In this document: positions 10,446 through 22,342 of the stretch, piece after piece
How the letters are laid out: each line of letters begins with the position of its first letter
Numbering within the stretch: the first letter of the stretch is position 1
NCBI RefSeq assembly: GCF_027244095.1
Contig: NC_069662.1
Span: 16,208,501-16,272,500 of the forward strand
Direction of reading: 5' to 3'
Length of the DNA: 64,000 nucleotides
From: Hemicordylus capensis
Taxonomy: Eukaryota > Chordata > Lepidosauria > Squamata > Cordylidae
Program-made: the position numbers and the translations under genes
The notes under the pieces: model-generated
What the model was told of the DNA's origin: nothing
The model's database searches: none
The model's input: the letters and a program-made list of their open reading frames with translations, nothing else

Positions 10446-10697
10446 TTTTATGTATTGTCTACATAGACTGGCAGGGGCTTCTCCAAGGTTGTAGGCAGAA
10501 ATCTCTCTCAGCTCTATCTTCGAGATGCCAGGGAGGGAACTTGGAACCTTCTGCTCTTCCCAGATCAACTCCATCCCCTGAGGGAAATATCTTACCATGC
10601 TCACACATCAAGTCTCCCATTCATATGCAACCACTAGGGCAGACCCTGCTTAGCTAAGGGGACAAGTCATGCTTGCTACCACATGACCAGCTCTTCT
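10445..10697 (-). mobile_element. 5S rRNA-like SINE, reverse
   Basis: The reverse strand carries a 5S-like head, AGCTAAGCAGGGTCTGCCC then GAATGGGAGACT, matching the 5S rRNA region around its internal promoter. It continues into the common tail. The 3' tail is slightly truncated at 10445. Confidence 0.75.
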
Positions 10698-11010
10698 CCA
10701 TAGGGCATAGCAAGGGAGAAAGGGCAGAAATGTCTGAGAAAACAAGAGTCCTCCAGACAGGAAGCCAGTGAAGAGATTTAGGAAGTGGGGTGATGTGTTC
10801 AGAGCAATAGGAGTGGTGAAAGATTTTAGCAGTGGAGTGTTAACTTGAATGGAGATGAGGGGACCAAACTGAGTCAATAAAAGACCAGTAAGGAAGTGGC
10901 AGCAGGAGTCAAGAGGAGAAATGGCCAAGGCATGAATTAGTGTTTTTATCGATGGTGCAGAGAAAGGTTGTGTTGAATTCTTGCACTCTTGTAAAAGGAA
11001 AATTGGCATG
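10697..11010 (-). pseudogene. LINE reverse-transcriptase C-terminal remnant
   Basis: The reverse frame reads IKTLIHALAISPLDSCC, which matches the common CR1/L2-group motif TLIHALVISRLDYCN, and later LLKS and LFTGFLSG-like blocks. Expected glycine, tryptophan and arginine residues are lost and no full domain remains. The piece is old. Confidence 0.5.
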
Positions 11011-11500
11011 ATTTGGTGACAGGCTGAATATGAGGAATAAAGGAGCCAGGAGTCAAAGATAAAGTAAAGATTTCAAGCCTGTTCAACAAGGAGGAAGGGC
11101 TTGGGTGGAAAGATGAACAGTTCAGCCTTGAACATACTGAACTTGGAAGGATAATGAAGCATCCAAGCAGAAATGCCAGGCAGGTAGAGGTGCACCTAGG
11201 TAATTTTGGAGCCTGGGCCTAAAGGCCTTTGGAGGCCCCCTCCCCTGCAAATTAAGCATCATCTTGCTCAGCTGGGCAACCACATGGTATGGAAGGAAGA
11301 AGGTCTGGAACGGAGCAGTAGAGCTGGGTAGCATCAGTGTGCAGATGGTAGTGAAAGTCATGGGAGTTGATGAAGTCACCTGGAGATGCACTTACCAACC
11401 AACCTGCAGATTTAGGGAAACATTCCCAACCATTGTGATGATATGAGATAGAGGAACCTTGGGACTGAAGGAAGACTGGTTCTATGGCTGAGTCTTAAGG
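11010..11500. other. Noncoding stretch, no gene seen
   Basis: Purine-rich DNA next to the LINE remnant. It may be more of the same decayed LINE, but no motif can be read. Confidence 0.35.
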
Positions 11501-11501
11501 G

Positions 11502-11720
11502 GGAGCCCTGGTTCACATTAAGCCAGGCGTGGCTTGTGAACGCGCCTCTGGGGTGGTGGTGGCTTATTTAAGGTAAACGGAGCCGGTGGTCCGTGCCAGC
11601 CAGCAGCCCCCGCGGCGGAGAATCGCCTCCGCCATTCACCTGGCTCCCTCGGAGGTGAGCCCCTGCCAGCGGCCAGGAGAGTTCACAAGCTGTGCCTACA
11701 TTAAGCACTGGGGACAGAAG
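11502..11720. mobile_element. Short element with about 35-bp inverted ends
   Basis: The left end (CCCTGGTTCACATTAAG then GGCTTGTGAAC) pairs with the reverse complement of the right end (GTTCACAAGC then CTACATTAAG). The element is about 215 bp with no coding capacity. It is probably a nonautonomous DNA transposon; no target duplication was confirmed. Confidence 0.45.
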
Positions 11721-12465
11721 AAGAACTCTTGCTACTAGAGATGTCATCGCTGCCTGTGGGCTCAAGCAGTGATTTCTCCCGTGTTTATCTCTCAGCACTG
11801 CACTGGAGGAGCTTTGGAAACTGTTTAGAGAAGGTGTGCATGGAATAATATTGTGCCCAAGGTAGGGACAGAAGCTCCCACTCCTTTCGCCCAATTCAAG
11901 AAGAACTTATTAAATTCAGAATCCCAAGATTTTCTGTTGTGATGAATGCATGCTGCAGATACTGAGTGCAGTGATTTGTCCTATAAATACATGGCGGGGG
12001 AAGCCTTTGAACCCAGACCGTTCACAGGCAAGCCCAACTCTTCATGTGCTGCAGCACACTAGCTCTGTCCCACTGGCGACAGAGGAAAGCACTCAATATA
12101 TGCTCAGGGAATCTGTTCTGCTTTCACTGCACAGGAGCCAGTGCTGAGCATTAGCATCATCACCTCTTGGTTAGGCCCTGAGCTTCTTGGCAACTATCTT
12201 AATAAGAGTGGGAAACGAAGGAAGTCAATGCACGATTGCCTTGACTATGTTGGTGATTCAATGCACTCAACATGTTTCTGCCTGCCATAAGGGGCAGCTG
12301 CTTGATTGAAGCTGCCTGTAATAAAGATGTTCCCAGGTGGCTTACAAAGTTAAAAGTAATAAATATAATAAAGCACCTCAGCAGATAAAAACCACAGATA
12401 GGAACATTGCTGGACTGAAACAGTTCTGTCGGTTATTCTGAAAGCCTGGGAAAATAAAAATATAT
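11720..12465. other. Noncoding stretch, no gene seen
   Basis: No conserved coding motif, RNA gene or bounded repeat was recognised. Confidence 0.35.
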
Positions 12466-12468
12466 TTA

Positions 12469-12689
12469 TTATTATTATTGCATTTATATCCCGCTCTTCC
12501 TCCAGGGAGCCCAGAGCAGTGTACTACATACTTAAGTTTCCCCTCACAACAACCCTGTGAAGTTGGTTAGGCTGAGAGAGAAGTGAGTGGCCCAGAGTTG
12601 CCCAGCAAGTGTCATGGCTGAATGGAGATTTGAACTCAGGTCTTACTGGTCCTAGTCCAGCACTCAAACCACTACACCACGCTGGCTCT
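12469..12689 (-). mobile_element. ACA/Sauria-type SINE, reverse
   Basis: Read on the reverse strand it begins AGAGCCAGCGTGGTGTAGTG, has a tRNA-like B box (GAGTTCAAATCTC), the body CACAGGGTTGTTGTGAGG, and ends with GGATATAAATG plus (ATA)n. This layout is the squamate ACA/Sauria SINE and is one of the best taxonomic clues in the window. Confidence 0.85.
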
Positions 12690-12699
12690 TCTATTGTCT

Positions 12700-13895
12700 G
12701 GCACTGGAATGACATCAAGGTAGAGGCAAGCAAGCCTCCCTGGGGAAAGCATTTAATGCGCATTTAATGCGCTCAGTGCCCCAGCTGTGGAGTTCATGAC
12801 CCACCTCACTTCAGACATCTAAATCCGTGTCTCCCAACCTGTGTGTGCTGCACCATACTAGTGTGCCCTGGCCGGGAGACTGGCCAGTCTGCCATGCTGA
12901 GTCACTCGGAGTCCGTTTCAAAAGAGTTTAAACAGCCCCAAGGCAGGCCATGAAGTAGGCTAAGCGTCATGTCAGCCAGTGTGTCTTTAACCTTTTCTTT
13001 AAAATCCCAACAGGTCATTTGGATACTAACTGCAAAAGTGAACTCCCACCCATTACCGGCGGCGGGGGGCGGGGGCGCTCTCCGGATGTTATTTATCCTA
13101 GGGCCAGTGCTACGTGGAGAGCTTCCATTCTTCCCTCCGATGAAGCAATGCGAAAGGTCCGTGAACTTGTTCAAGCAACCCTTGCCACTGCTGCACCTCC
13201 GCTGTCATGCTTTCTTTCTCTTTGCCCAGCTCCCTGATTCAATTGAGAAGGCTTCTGCGTGGATTAATTTGTGCCAGCCTGGGACCCAAACCTAGGGTCA
13301 GTTTTCTCTAGCAAGGCTTGAGTTGTCAAATATTCAAAAGATGATTTTAAAAAACATCTACTGTCTGAGCATGTACAAAGTGCCTTCCTCTCACCAGTTA
13401 GAAATTACACCAACCTCCGTTTCTTCTAAGATGCAGGGCTCCCAGGGAAGCTTTAACTCTTGTTACCACCACCACCTCTATAGCGCAAAAACCTGCTTTG
13501 TTTTTTATATTATAATTTTAGAAAGCCCTTTAATAAGATATAACAACTTGTAGGATGGGATAAAAGATTATCTTGTTTGTACTTGGAGACAGGCGGTAGT
13601 GAACATTAATGTGGTGTAAATTCAAATGCAATTGAAATCATGTCTTGTATCTGAACTGCACCCATGGAGAATGAATTGGTCTTTGCATGAGAATTTGTTT
13701 CTGACTTATTTGGTTTTTTAAAATTTTTATTTGAAAGGAATCAAAATAATATCAACTACATTTTTGATGCCAAAAACAAATTTTCTGCAAATATTCAGAC
13801 CACCCAACATGTTTCAAGAATTACTGGGATAAGCTTGTCTGAGATCCCAAATTAAGGAGGGTGGTCTCCTTATGTTTGCAGCCTTATTTCCCCCA
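12700..13895. other. Noncoding stretch, no gene seen
   Basis: Open frames up to 108 codons exist around 12969-13295 but have no recognisable domain. A short G-rich tract lies near 13060-13080. No repeat with clear ends was found. Confidence 0.35.
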
Positions 13896-14017
13896 CAGGG
13901 GTGTAGCAAGCTGGGCAGTGGCCCAGGGCCGCCCAGGCAGGCAGCATTTCCTGCCACTGCTGCATTTGCCCCCACACTTGCTGCCACTGCGGATGCCAGG
14001 AGCACCAATGCACACAA

Positions 14018-15168
14018 GCCACGCTCAGGGGCGTAACTACCATTAGGCAGGGGGAGGCAGTCGTCTCGGGGCCCCACTGCCTTGAGGGGCCCCCCAGAGA
14101 CACCTCACATGACTCCCCATTGCCCCCTGCCCAGCCCCAAGACCCTTCAGCCACTTGCCCTGTTTGCCCTCTCTCCTGCTTGTCGTCCTGGTCCGAAATC
14201 AAAGCTGCAGGCAAGCTGCTTTTCTCCCGGGCGCCTCTCAGCTGATCGGCGGCTGGGCGGGGCTTCCAGGGAGGCCTCCGTGTAGGCCTCCGTGAAGCCT
14301 GAATTCGAGTAGGCTGGCAAGCCCCAGGAAGAAGGCTGGCAGTCAGAGTGGCCACTCCAGTTCTCTGCAGCAGACCCTCTTCCCAGGCCAGACAGCTCAG
14401 CCTTTGCCAGATAGAATATGAATTCCTTTTTGTGGTTACACTCCCCGCACCCCCTATATAGGGATCTGCTTGCCATAGGGCTTTGATGGGGGGTGGGGGG
14501 AGACTGAGAAGTCTCTGAATATTTAATTTAAAACTGATTGGAAAATTTGCTGGCTTAAAAAAAACCCTCTAAAAAGTCCTATAAGTGGCTTGTTTCATGG
14601 CAGGAAATTACAAAAACTTCTGGAACAAATTTATTTATGTATTAATTAATTCATTCATTCATTCATTCATTCATTCATAAATACACTTATGTTCAAGTTG
14701 TTTTGCAACCCAGGTCTGAGTGAGAACTGAGACATGAGTGAGAACTGTGACACTTGTGTTGTGCTTTTATATTTTTTCCCTTTAGGGTAAATCTGGCCAA
14801 CATGTGAATACAGCAACTCCATTCCAGAGGAGAGGTGTGTTAAAGGGCTTTAAAAGCCTCTTGTGAAAAACATCCTGGAATCAAACTTTACTGAATTGGT
14901 TCAGAATTCTGAGAAAACAAACATAGGCTCACCCTGCATGGTTGAAAATCTCCTTTGCTAATCTGCAGCAAGGGGCCCATTTTAATAATTAGTGTTTCTA
15001 GTGTCTTCTCATTTGCTCAATTTTGTACATCTGTTTTTTGTATGTTTTGAATGAGGACAGAAATGTGAGAATAAAAGTCCCCTGCTAACTGGGCAAAGAG
15101 GCACCTTTTTCTCTTTGTAAACCACCCTGAGCCATTTTTGGAAGGGCGGTATAGAAATTGAATTATTA

Positions 15169-15210
<42 letters not shown>

Positions 15211-15305
15211 TATTATTAATAATAATAAAAATTCTCGGCGGGGGGGCCCATTTAAGAATCTTGTCTCAGGGCCCACTCCAACCTAGTTACGCCCCTGGCC
15301 ACGCT
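14018..15305. mobile_element. hAT element with perfect 8-bp target duplication
   Basis: The element spans 14026-15297 and is flanked by GCCACGCT on both sides (14018-14025 and 15298-15305), an exact 8-bp duplication typical of hAT transposons. Its ends are CAGGGGCGTAACTA and the reverse complement of the similar CAGGGGCGTAACTAGG. No transposase frame remains. A LINE 3' tail with a long (TTA)n tract sits inside it (15060-15235). The similar start CAGGGGTGTAGCAAG near 13898 suggests it landed in another hAT-like copy. Confidence 0.88.
15060..15235 (+). mobile_element. LINE 3' tail with (TTA)n
   Basis: A 5'-truncated LINE end with the shared motif GTAAACCACCCTGAGCCATT then GGGCGGTATAGAAAT, followed by about 60 bp of ATT repeats. 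It is nested in the hAT element. Confidence 0.65.
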
Positions 15306-15374
15306 TCTCCCCACTGCATCATCAAGAAGGTGCAGGGGAAATGGCCAGCACTGAGAAGGAACTGCAGTCGCAGT

Positions 15375-15590
15375 AGAGCCAGCGTGGTATAGTGGTAAGA
15401 GTGCTGGACTAGGACCAGGGAGACCCGAGCTCAAATCCCCATTCACCCATACTTGCTGGGTGACTCTGGGCCAGTCACTTCTCTCTCAGCCTAACCTACT
15501 TCACAGGGTTGTTGTGAGGAGAAAACTTAAGTATGTAGTACACCGGTCTGGGTTCCTTGGAGGAAGAGCGAGATATAAATAATGTGTTTT
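15375..15590 (+). mobile_element. ACA/Sauria-type SINE
   Basis: Begins AGAGCCAGCGTGGTATAGTG and ends GAGCGAGATATAAATAATG. It closely matches the reverse copy at 12469-12689 through the GGGTGACTCTGGGCCAGTCA and CACAGGGTTGTTGTGAGG blocks. Confidence 0.87.
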
Positions 15591-15593
15591 TTT

Positions 15594-15897
15594 GGAGAGG
15601 ATAGCTGGTCTTATGGTAGCAAGCATGACTTGTCCCCATAGCTAAGCAGGGTCTGCCCTGGTTGCATATGAATGGGAGATTTGATGTGTGAGCACTGCAA
15701 GATATTCCCCTCAGGGGATGAAGCCGCTCTGGGAAGAGCAGAAGGTTTCAAGTTTCCTCCCTGCCTTCTCCAAGATAGGGCTGAGAGAGATTCCTGCCTG
15801 CAACCTTGGAGAAGCCGCTGCCAATCTGTGAAGACAATACTGAGCTAGATAGACCAATGGTCTGAGTCAGTATATGGCAGTTTCCTATGTTCCTATG
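15594..15897 (+). mobile_element. 5S rRNA-like SINE
   Basis: A nearly full copy: GCTGGTCTTATGGTAGCAAG start, 5S-like AGCTAAGCAGGGTCTGCCC and ATGGGAGA, the body CCTCAGGGGATGAAG, and the tail ending TATGGCAGTTTCCTATG. It follows the Sauria SINE by only a few bases. Confidence 0.8.
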
Positions 15898-16044
15898 CCC
15901 CCTTGCCCTCTCCCACAGCTTAAAGGGACGATGGAGCAGGATGGTGAGGAGCTCCTGAGGGATCAAGGGAATGCCTTGACACCCACACCCTGGGCCCCAT
16001 GGCCCAGGGACATTGTTGCCCCCTGCCCCTGCTCCATTATCCCC

Positions 16045-16366
16045 ATGTGGAACATAGCAACACAGGAAGCTGCCATATATTGAGTCAGACCATTGGTCCA
16101 TCTAACTCAGTATTGTCTACACAGCAGCTTCTCCAAGGTTGCAGGCAGGAATCTCTCAGCCCTATCTTGGAGATGCCGCCAGGGAGGGAACATGGAACCT
16201 TCTGCTCTTCCCAGAGCGGCTCCATCCCCTGAAGATAATATCTTTAAGTGCTCACACTTCTAGTCTCCCTTTCATATGCAACCAGGGCAGACCCTGCTTA
16301 GCTTAAGGGGACAAGTCATGCTTGCTACAAGTCATGCTTGCTACCACAAGACCAGCTCTCTTCCTC
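16045..16366 (-). mobile_element. 5S rRNA-like SINE, reverse
   Basis: A full-length reverse copy. The short piece CAAGTCATGCTTGCTAC is duplicated near its head (16312-16341). Confidence 0.8.
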
Positions 16367-16850
16367 CAGGAAGTGGACTAACCACACTTGCGAACTGACA
16401 GCTCCCTGCCCTGGTCATCCCACACAATGAGGGTTCGCTGAGTCAGGTGCCGGAAGCAGAGGATAGAATCTCTTTGACCGCAACATCTTCAAGTGGTCAA
16501 CCCCTTTTCAAGGGTCAACCAGGGTTCACTAGTCATTTAGAGAACTGGACTGCGCTGAAGCTGGATACATCTTCATCTTCTTTGAAGTTGGGATGGAGAC
16601 ACTCAGAAGAACTTGTAAACAAAGAGCTGATGACAGTGTAAACTTAACTACCTGTGGCCACTGATGCCATTTGGGTGTGGACAGATTTTGAATGGGGGGC
16701 AAGTGTCCCCAGGGGAGAACAAGCTTTCCCAAAACACACACAACAGGTTATCTGTCCTCATCAAGTTGATTTTATCGATTGGACAACCTGAAGAAGTGTT
16801 GGCTAAACATCAACAATAACTGAGCTAAGCAAGGCTGTTCTCTGACCTTC
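16366..16850. other. Noncoding stretch, no gene seen
   Basis: A decayed repeat is likely (CTAACTTGGCATAGAGGCACC begins the next LINE piece). No exon was supported. Confidence 0.35.
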
Positions 16851-17340
16851 AACCCCTGCTAACTTGGCATAGAGGCACCTTTTACGTGGTGATTCTCTTT
16901 ATTTAGCAGGAGGAGAGTAACTGGCCCTATCCACTCCCAGCACAGTACCTCCAGTGACTGTTGCTGGTGTCTCTCTGATGTTTCTTTTTAAATTGTGAGC
17001 CCTTTGGGGACAGGGAGCCATCTTATTTATTTATTAGTTCTCTGTGTAAACCGCTCTGAGCCATTTTTGGAAGGGTGGTATAGAAATCGAATAAATAATA
17101 ATAATTATTATTATTACTATTATTTTTAGAAATCACCATCAGCCAGTTACAAAAAGCAACTTTACTGGGAACAGCCTATATTCTGCGACGATATCTATAA
17201 TAACAGCAACAACATTGATAATAAAATTCAACCATCCCAGGTCCTTGGGAAGGACTCTATGTTTGGATAAAACAAACCAGTCAATAACACCTGTCTGACT
17301 GTGTAAACAAGAAATAATAATAATTAATAAAATATGCAGT
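16850..17340 (+). mobile_element. Two adjoining LINE 3' ends
   Basis: The first (16850-17110) runs through TTGTGAGCCCTTTGGGGACA and CGCTCTGAGCCATTTTTGG and ends in ATAAATAATAATAAT. The second (about 17130-17330) carries GTCCTTGGGAAGGACTC and ends in (AATA)n. Both are 5'-truncated LINE tails without coding sequence. Confidence 0.6.
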
Positions 17341-17349
17341 CCAGTTCAG

Positions 17350-19635
17350 ATACACTTTGAGACCACACATAGTGGAGGAACAGGACCATGCCCTCCCAAC
17401 AGGCACCCCCTCCCTCATCTGAGACACGGCTTATGAAGAAACAATATAAAGCTCTACGTAGGATTAAAAAGAAAGATGCATTAAAGGACACTTGGCAACA
17501 GATAATGAATGCTGTTAGAAACAAAGACCATGTTACCTTTTGGTGTATGACCACAGATTACCTGGACAGGGGCATTAATAGAGCTGATTATTATATTCCT
17601 CTGGCGGTATGGGATGATCACTTTAGGAAGTTGTATGCAAACCGGGCTGGGAAATCAGTTCATTTAGATTAGATCCAAGTAATAAGCTTATGCCTGATTG
17701 GCTGGCAGTTTTGGTTGAGGGGGTGCACCAAATTGATAACTCATCTGAAATGTGATAAGGCCCCAGGTTGTGATAACATTTCTGTTGAGTTAATCAAGGC
17801 TAACATTGACTGATAGGCTTCTATACTGGCATTCCTGTTCAGGTATATTGATAAAACAACAAACATCCCTAACAACTAAGGACTTGCAATCACCATTTCT
17901 ATGTTTAAAAAGAAGGAAAGGGACGACCCAGGTAATTTCAGGCCAGTCAGTTTCTTGGGTATCATTAGTAAACTTTATTCTAGACATCTGCTCCGGAAGC
18001 TCCAAGACTGGATGGAGTAGGAACCAATTCTTGCTGAGGAGCACGTGGGTTTTAGAGCTGGACATTCAGTGATAGATCAAAGCCTTGTATTGCAACATTT
18101 AGTTGAAAAATATAAAGTGTGGTCTTCATTATACTCAGTCTTCATTAATTTTAATTTTGTGTTTTACCTCATATACAGATAAATATTGTGGAGAAAGCAC
18201 AAGGCTACTGATAAACACTTACAATTTCGTATTGACAAACTATACAGTAATGCATGCCTCCATGTGAGATGTAACCCCAATGGTGATCTCTCAGTCAATC
18301 CTCACAGGAAATGATGTCAAACAAGGTTGTATCCTAGCTCCTCTTTTATCTAATTATTATAATAACTCACTGGTTAAGCATTTGGGCAGTGTAGACATGC
18401 ATCCCCTCAAACTAGCTGAAAAGTGGGTGTTCATCCTTCTTTACCCAGATGATGCGGTGATTTTATCTTTAACCCCAACAGGTTTAAGAGCATTGAAGGC
18501 TCTTGTTCAGTTTTGCTTAGAAGACAGTCTTGTAATTAACTACCAACTGCCCCCCCCCGCAAAAAAAACACAACCCACTAAGGTGATGGTCTTTGCAAAA
18601 CTACCAAAGTTATTTAACTAGTCTATCAGTGGTAACAAAAGTGAACTAGTTAAATGTTTTAAGTATTTAGGGGTTGTTTTCCACTCTTCCCAAAATAGAA
18701 GAGCTCATTTAGAGAATGTTTTACAAACTGCGCACAAAAGTGCCACAGCTATTCTAAGATTTTACCTTAGGGGGATATTTTGTTCCAGCGGCTATTACGC
18801 TGTTTACAGCCAGATCAATTACTATATGGAGCTGAGTTGGGACCTTACTTAAATTGAACCCCGCTCGAAACTACACAAACTAAATTTTTGAGAACAATTT
18901 CCCAAGCGCCAAGATGTGTATCTAACTCTGCCCTTAGGCTTGAAGTGGGTGTGCAGTGGAGTGAAGAACTGGGTGCAGTGGAAGTGGATAACTGGGTGCA
19001 GGTGGCCCTATGTAATTACTGGTTGAAATTTAAAAAATATTCTAATGTTTTTGCTTCATTGGTATTCATTGAAAAGTTTCAATCAAAGTGTAGCCAGTCG
19101 ATAAAGGGGGGGAAATTAAATTGAGTATTTACCTTAGAACAGTTTAATGCTTTTTCATCAGCATGGCTGAAGGGCAGATACAAAATATTCTATGGGTTTC
19201 CCACTGAATTTTTGCTCTCCTGGGGCTTTGAAGGGACTAAAATGATGCTCGGACAGAGGGATTTGGGGTGTGGAATTCCAGAATGAGACCAACAAGCTCT
19301 CCAATCCCATTATGAACTGGCAGGTATCGCCTGCCTTTAACCCAGCAAATTACTTATCCATGACAATCTCAAAACAACGGAGAGCATTTACCTTAGCTCA
19401 GTTTAATGTTGTTCCATCATCATGGCTGGAGGGCAGATACACAAGAACTGTGCATTCTTCACGTAAATGCCTGTGTGGATCGAGTGAAGTAGAAACTATG
19501 GGGCATTTCTTAGTTAATTGTGTGTTTTATTGCAATTTACATAGTAAATTAGTAGCCTCACATACCGGGTGGGTTAGAGGAATTGTATGCTTCTTATCTT
19601 CTCTCCAACAAAAATGTACATGTAACATTATGCAA
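17350..19635 (+). pseudogene. Decayed LINE with reverse transcriptase and C-terminal zinc motif
   Basis: Pieces of one LINE reading frame occur in order across three forward frames. First comes an upstream region near 17388-17670 (MTTDYLDRGINRADYYIPL). Next is the RT region with DPGNFRPVSFLGIISKLYSR near 17925-17985, VGFRAGHSVIDQSLVLQHL near 18050 and VKQGCILAPLL near 18315. The catalytic box at about 18445 reads YPDDAV where YADDAV is expected. Last is a C-terminal cysteine-histidine motif CLCGSSEVETMGHFLVNC near 19470. Stops and frameshifts break it in many places, so it is inactive. The clade is uncertain. Confidence 0.7.
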
Positions 19636-19637
19636 GT

Positions 19638-20138
19638 CATAGTCATAGTCTTTATTTCGGTCTTTGACCATCACAACAGCAAAATAGACAAAAATGGTTC
19701 AAACCATCTACTCTTACAAAATAATAAAAAGTCTCTATAAAATTACATTGTATAATAAGTAGAAGAAGCTAGAAGTTAAAACTATGACCATAAAACTATA
19801 TATAAAAGTTAGTCAACACTAATAACAGAATGACACAGAGTATAAAGGTAGCAAGACCGCAAAATTATATAATTAATACAGAGCGGTGTTAATTCTCATA
19901 GAATATTTAGTTCTTAATGAGCTCTAAATGAATTTTGCTAGTTATAAGGCAGAACTTAGCCACATTATAGGATCTAGAGTCATTCTGATCTGCCAAGAGG
20001 ACATTTAGGTAAAAGGAATCAGTACAGCCTGGATATTAGCTAATATCTGAAGAGATGATCTTATGCTGAATATCTTGGTAATAGTGATAGTACAAGAGTA
20101 CATGAGCTGTCGTTTCAGTCTCACCATAGCCACAGGGG
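19638..20138 (-). pseudogene. Second LINE C-terminus, tail-to-tail with the first
   Basis: The reverse strand reads CPCGYGETETTAH near 20138-20100, the same cysteine-histidine motif type as in the neighbouring LINE. It runs into a 3' end with an AATAAAG signal near 19655. The two LINEs therefore abut by their 3' ends. Its upstream part is interrupted by the element at 20139-21258. Confidence 0.6.
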
Positions 20139-21258
20139 CAGGGGTGTATCTAGGGGTAGGGCAGGCAGGACACGTGCCCCGGGCGCCACTTGAAGGGGGG
20201 CACCATTTTGTAAAATTAAAAAAAATTTAAAAAATTGCTGCCAAAAACAAAATGGCCACTGTGCATGCTCAAATGGCCTCTGTGAGGCCCTAGGTCATGC
20301 CAGGCCTTGCAGAGGCCATTTGAGCATGCGCGGTGGCCATTTTGTTTTCAGTGGCCTTAAATAAAAAGATTATTTTTAAAATTGGCCACCGCACATGCTC
20401 AAATGGTACCTGTGAGGACCTAGAGGCCAGCAGGGTGAGGGGGAACCTTTGGAAAAAAACTGCACAGACTTTAGGAAGCCCCCCAAAGGGGCTACAGGTT
20501 AAAAAAAATTTTTTTAAAAAATTAATATAATATAAGACACTGTACACATATTCAGATTGGCACTATGTACAGAGAATCAGGGCTTGTGAATACTGAGCTG
20601 ACGCTTATAAGCTAGGATTGTATTCATTTGCTCTTACTTTGCTTCTTGTGATAAGTGAGTTAAATGTGATGTCTTGCTAATATGGCTATTAATGGTGAGT
20701 TTGTCTTTGAATCAGTGTGAAACCCTTAATATTAAGGCCCACTGGGAGTTTCTTGCTCTCTTTCTCTCATTTTAACTGTCTTTCTGAAAGACTAGAATAT
20801 ATTCCAAGCAGTGACACAGTTTACTCTGCATATCCTTTAATTTATTTTCAGAGTATCTGGGAAAAGTCAAATTCTCCATTGATTTTTAAAACTTATGTAA
20901 TGGTGATGCTACAATGCATAGTAGAGAATTAGACAGGCACTTCTAGTTTTCCAAGTACACCTCCACATAGTATTTGGGTATTTCATGAGCCCCAGCATAC
21001 TGAAATTTGTAGTTTTCCAGCATTTTTTGATCTGGCTAAGTCCACTGCTAAATAGTTTTTGAAATATTAAAAGATTAACAAGCCTGACTTGTATTTTTCA
21101 GCTGATATTATGGTAAAGTTATCTGAAAGATGGGTATCAGGTGCTTGGACAGGGGGCGCAATTTCAGTGCTTGCCCTAGGTGCTATTTTCCCCTCCCGCA
21201 TTCAGGTGGCGTCCGGGGCACGTGCCCTGCCTGCCCTACCCCTAGATACGCCCCTGCA
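20139..21258. mobile_element. hAT-like element with long inverted ends
   Basis: The ends are CAGGGGTGTATCTAGGGGTA and the reverse complement of CAGGGGCGTATCTAGGGGTA, and inverted matching continues through GGCAGGCAGG and CACGTGCCCCGG for about 50 bp. The flanks CACAGGGG and CATGTGTG agree at only five of eight positions, so the target duplication is not clear. A strong internal hairpin lies at 20247-20345. No transposase is visible. Confidence 0.7.
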
Positions 21259-21289
21259 TGTGTGCACTGTATTTTATGCACACAGACCC

Positions 21290-22048
21290 TGTGTAAAATT
21301 CCATCTACATGGGGACATCTTGTGGGCCATCCATCCACATGGGGACATCCTGGGGACATCCTGTGGACCTACATGGAGACATCCTGTGGAACAGGCATGT
21401 CTGGTGGGCAGGCGTGATCCCACTTCCCTACTGTCTGTACCCCCCCAAAGCTAACTGGACCCGCATAGCATGAAAAAGTTAGCAAGGGCCAGGATAATAC
21501 CCCCATCCCTTTCCACTTCAATTATGATGCTGTCCAAGACAGAACTGAAGTCAGAGCATGACTACACACACCACAAGAGTAGCCATGTCCAAAAATCAGA
21601 CTCTTGTTTTTCATAATTCTGAAGTTTCTCCGGAAGATAGAGAGAGCTGAAGAGGATCAAAGGTGAACACACAGGGAAGCTGGAGGCCACTTTTTAATGT
21701 TGTTTATCACTTTCTTGGCCTGCCTCCAAGGAAGCTTCAGCAGTCTGCCTGGCCTTCACATTGTCACTTTTGACATGATGAATCATGGCTAGATTAACAC
21801 CCGAAGCTGCCTTATACCACTGGTTCATCTAGCTCAATATAATCTGCACTCACTGGCAACCTCTTGTCACTATGCTTGCTCTGACTTGTTTTTCTTACAG
21901 ATGTGCCTCTAGTGTGTGTGTCTGGGAGAGGGACACCAAACCAATTCTGGGGGAAATTACCCTTTGTAGGGAATGGCTTGGATGCTAGGGGACCCCCTTC
22001 CTTCGGCAACCGGCTCTAACCAGCCAAGAAAGTTGGCAATTATCTGAT
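21290..22048. other. Noncoding stretch with a small tandem repeat
   Basis: CATGGrGACATCCTGTGG-like units repeat near 21308-21390. A scrap of the shared SINE tail lies near 21805-21850 in reverse. No exon was seen. Confidence 0.4.
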
Positions 22049-22275
22049 ACACATCATTATATTATTATTATTATTATTATTATTAATTCAATTTCTATAC
22101 CGCCCTTTCAATAATGGCTCAGGGCGGTTTACACAGAGAAATAATAAATAAATAAGATGGATCTCTGTCCCCAAAGGGCTCACAATCTAAAAAGAAACAT
22201 AAAATACACACCAGCAACAGTCACTAGAGGTACTGTGCTGGGAATGGATAGAGCCAGTTACTCTCCCCCTTTGAC
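22048..22275 (-). mobile_element. LINE 3' tail, reverse
   Basis: Starts with (ATT)n, then TCTATACCGCCCTTTCAATA and CCCAAAGGGCTCACAATCTA. It is the reverse of the tail at 16850-17110. Confidence 0.65.
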
Positions 22276-22342
22276 CTAGATTGATTCACTGAATTAGCAA
22301 ACATGTGTAACTTCAGATCAAGTCCAGATAGCAGATAACACC

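Noticed and set aside
15640-15710. Possible 5S rRNA gene
   Set aside because: Only a partial match to 5S, repeated nine times with a SINE body and tail.
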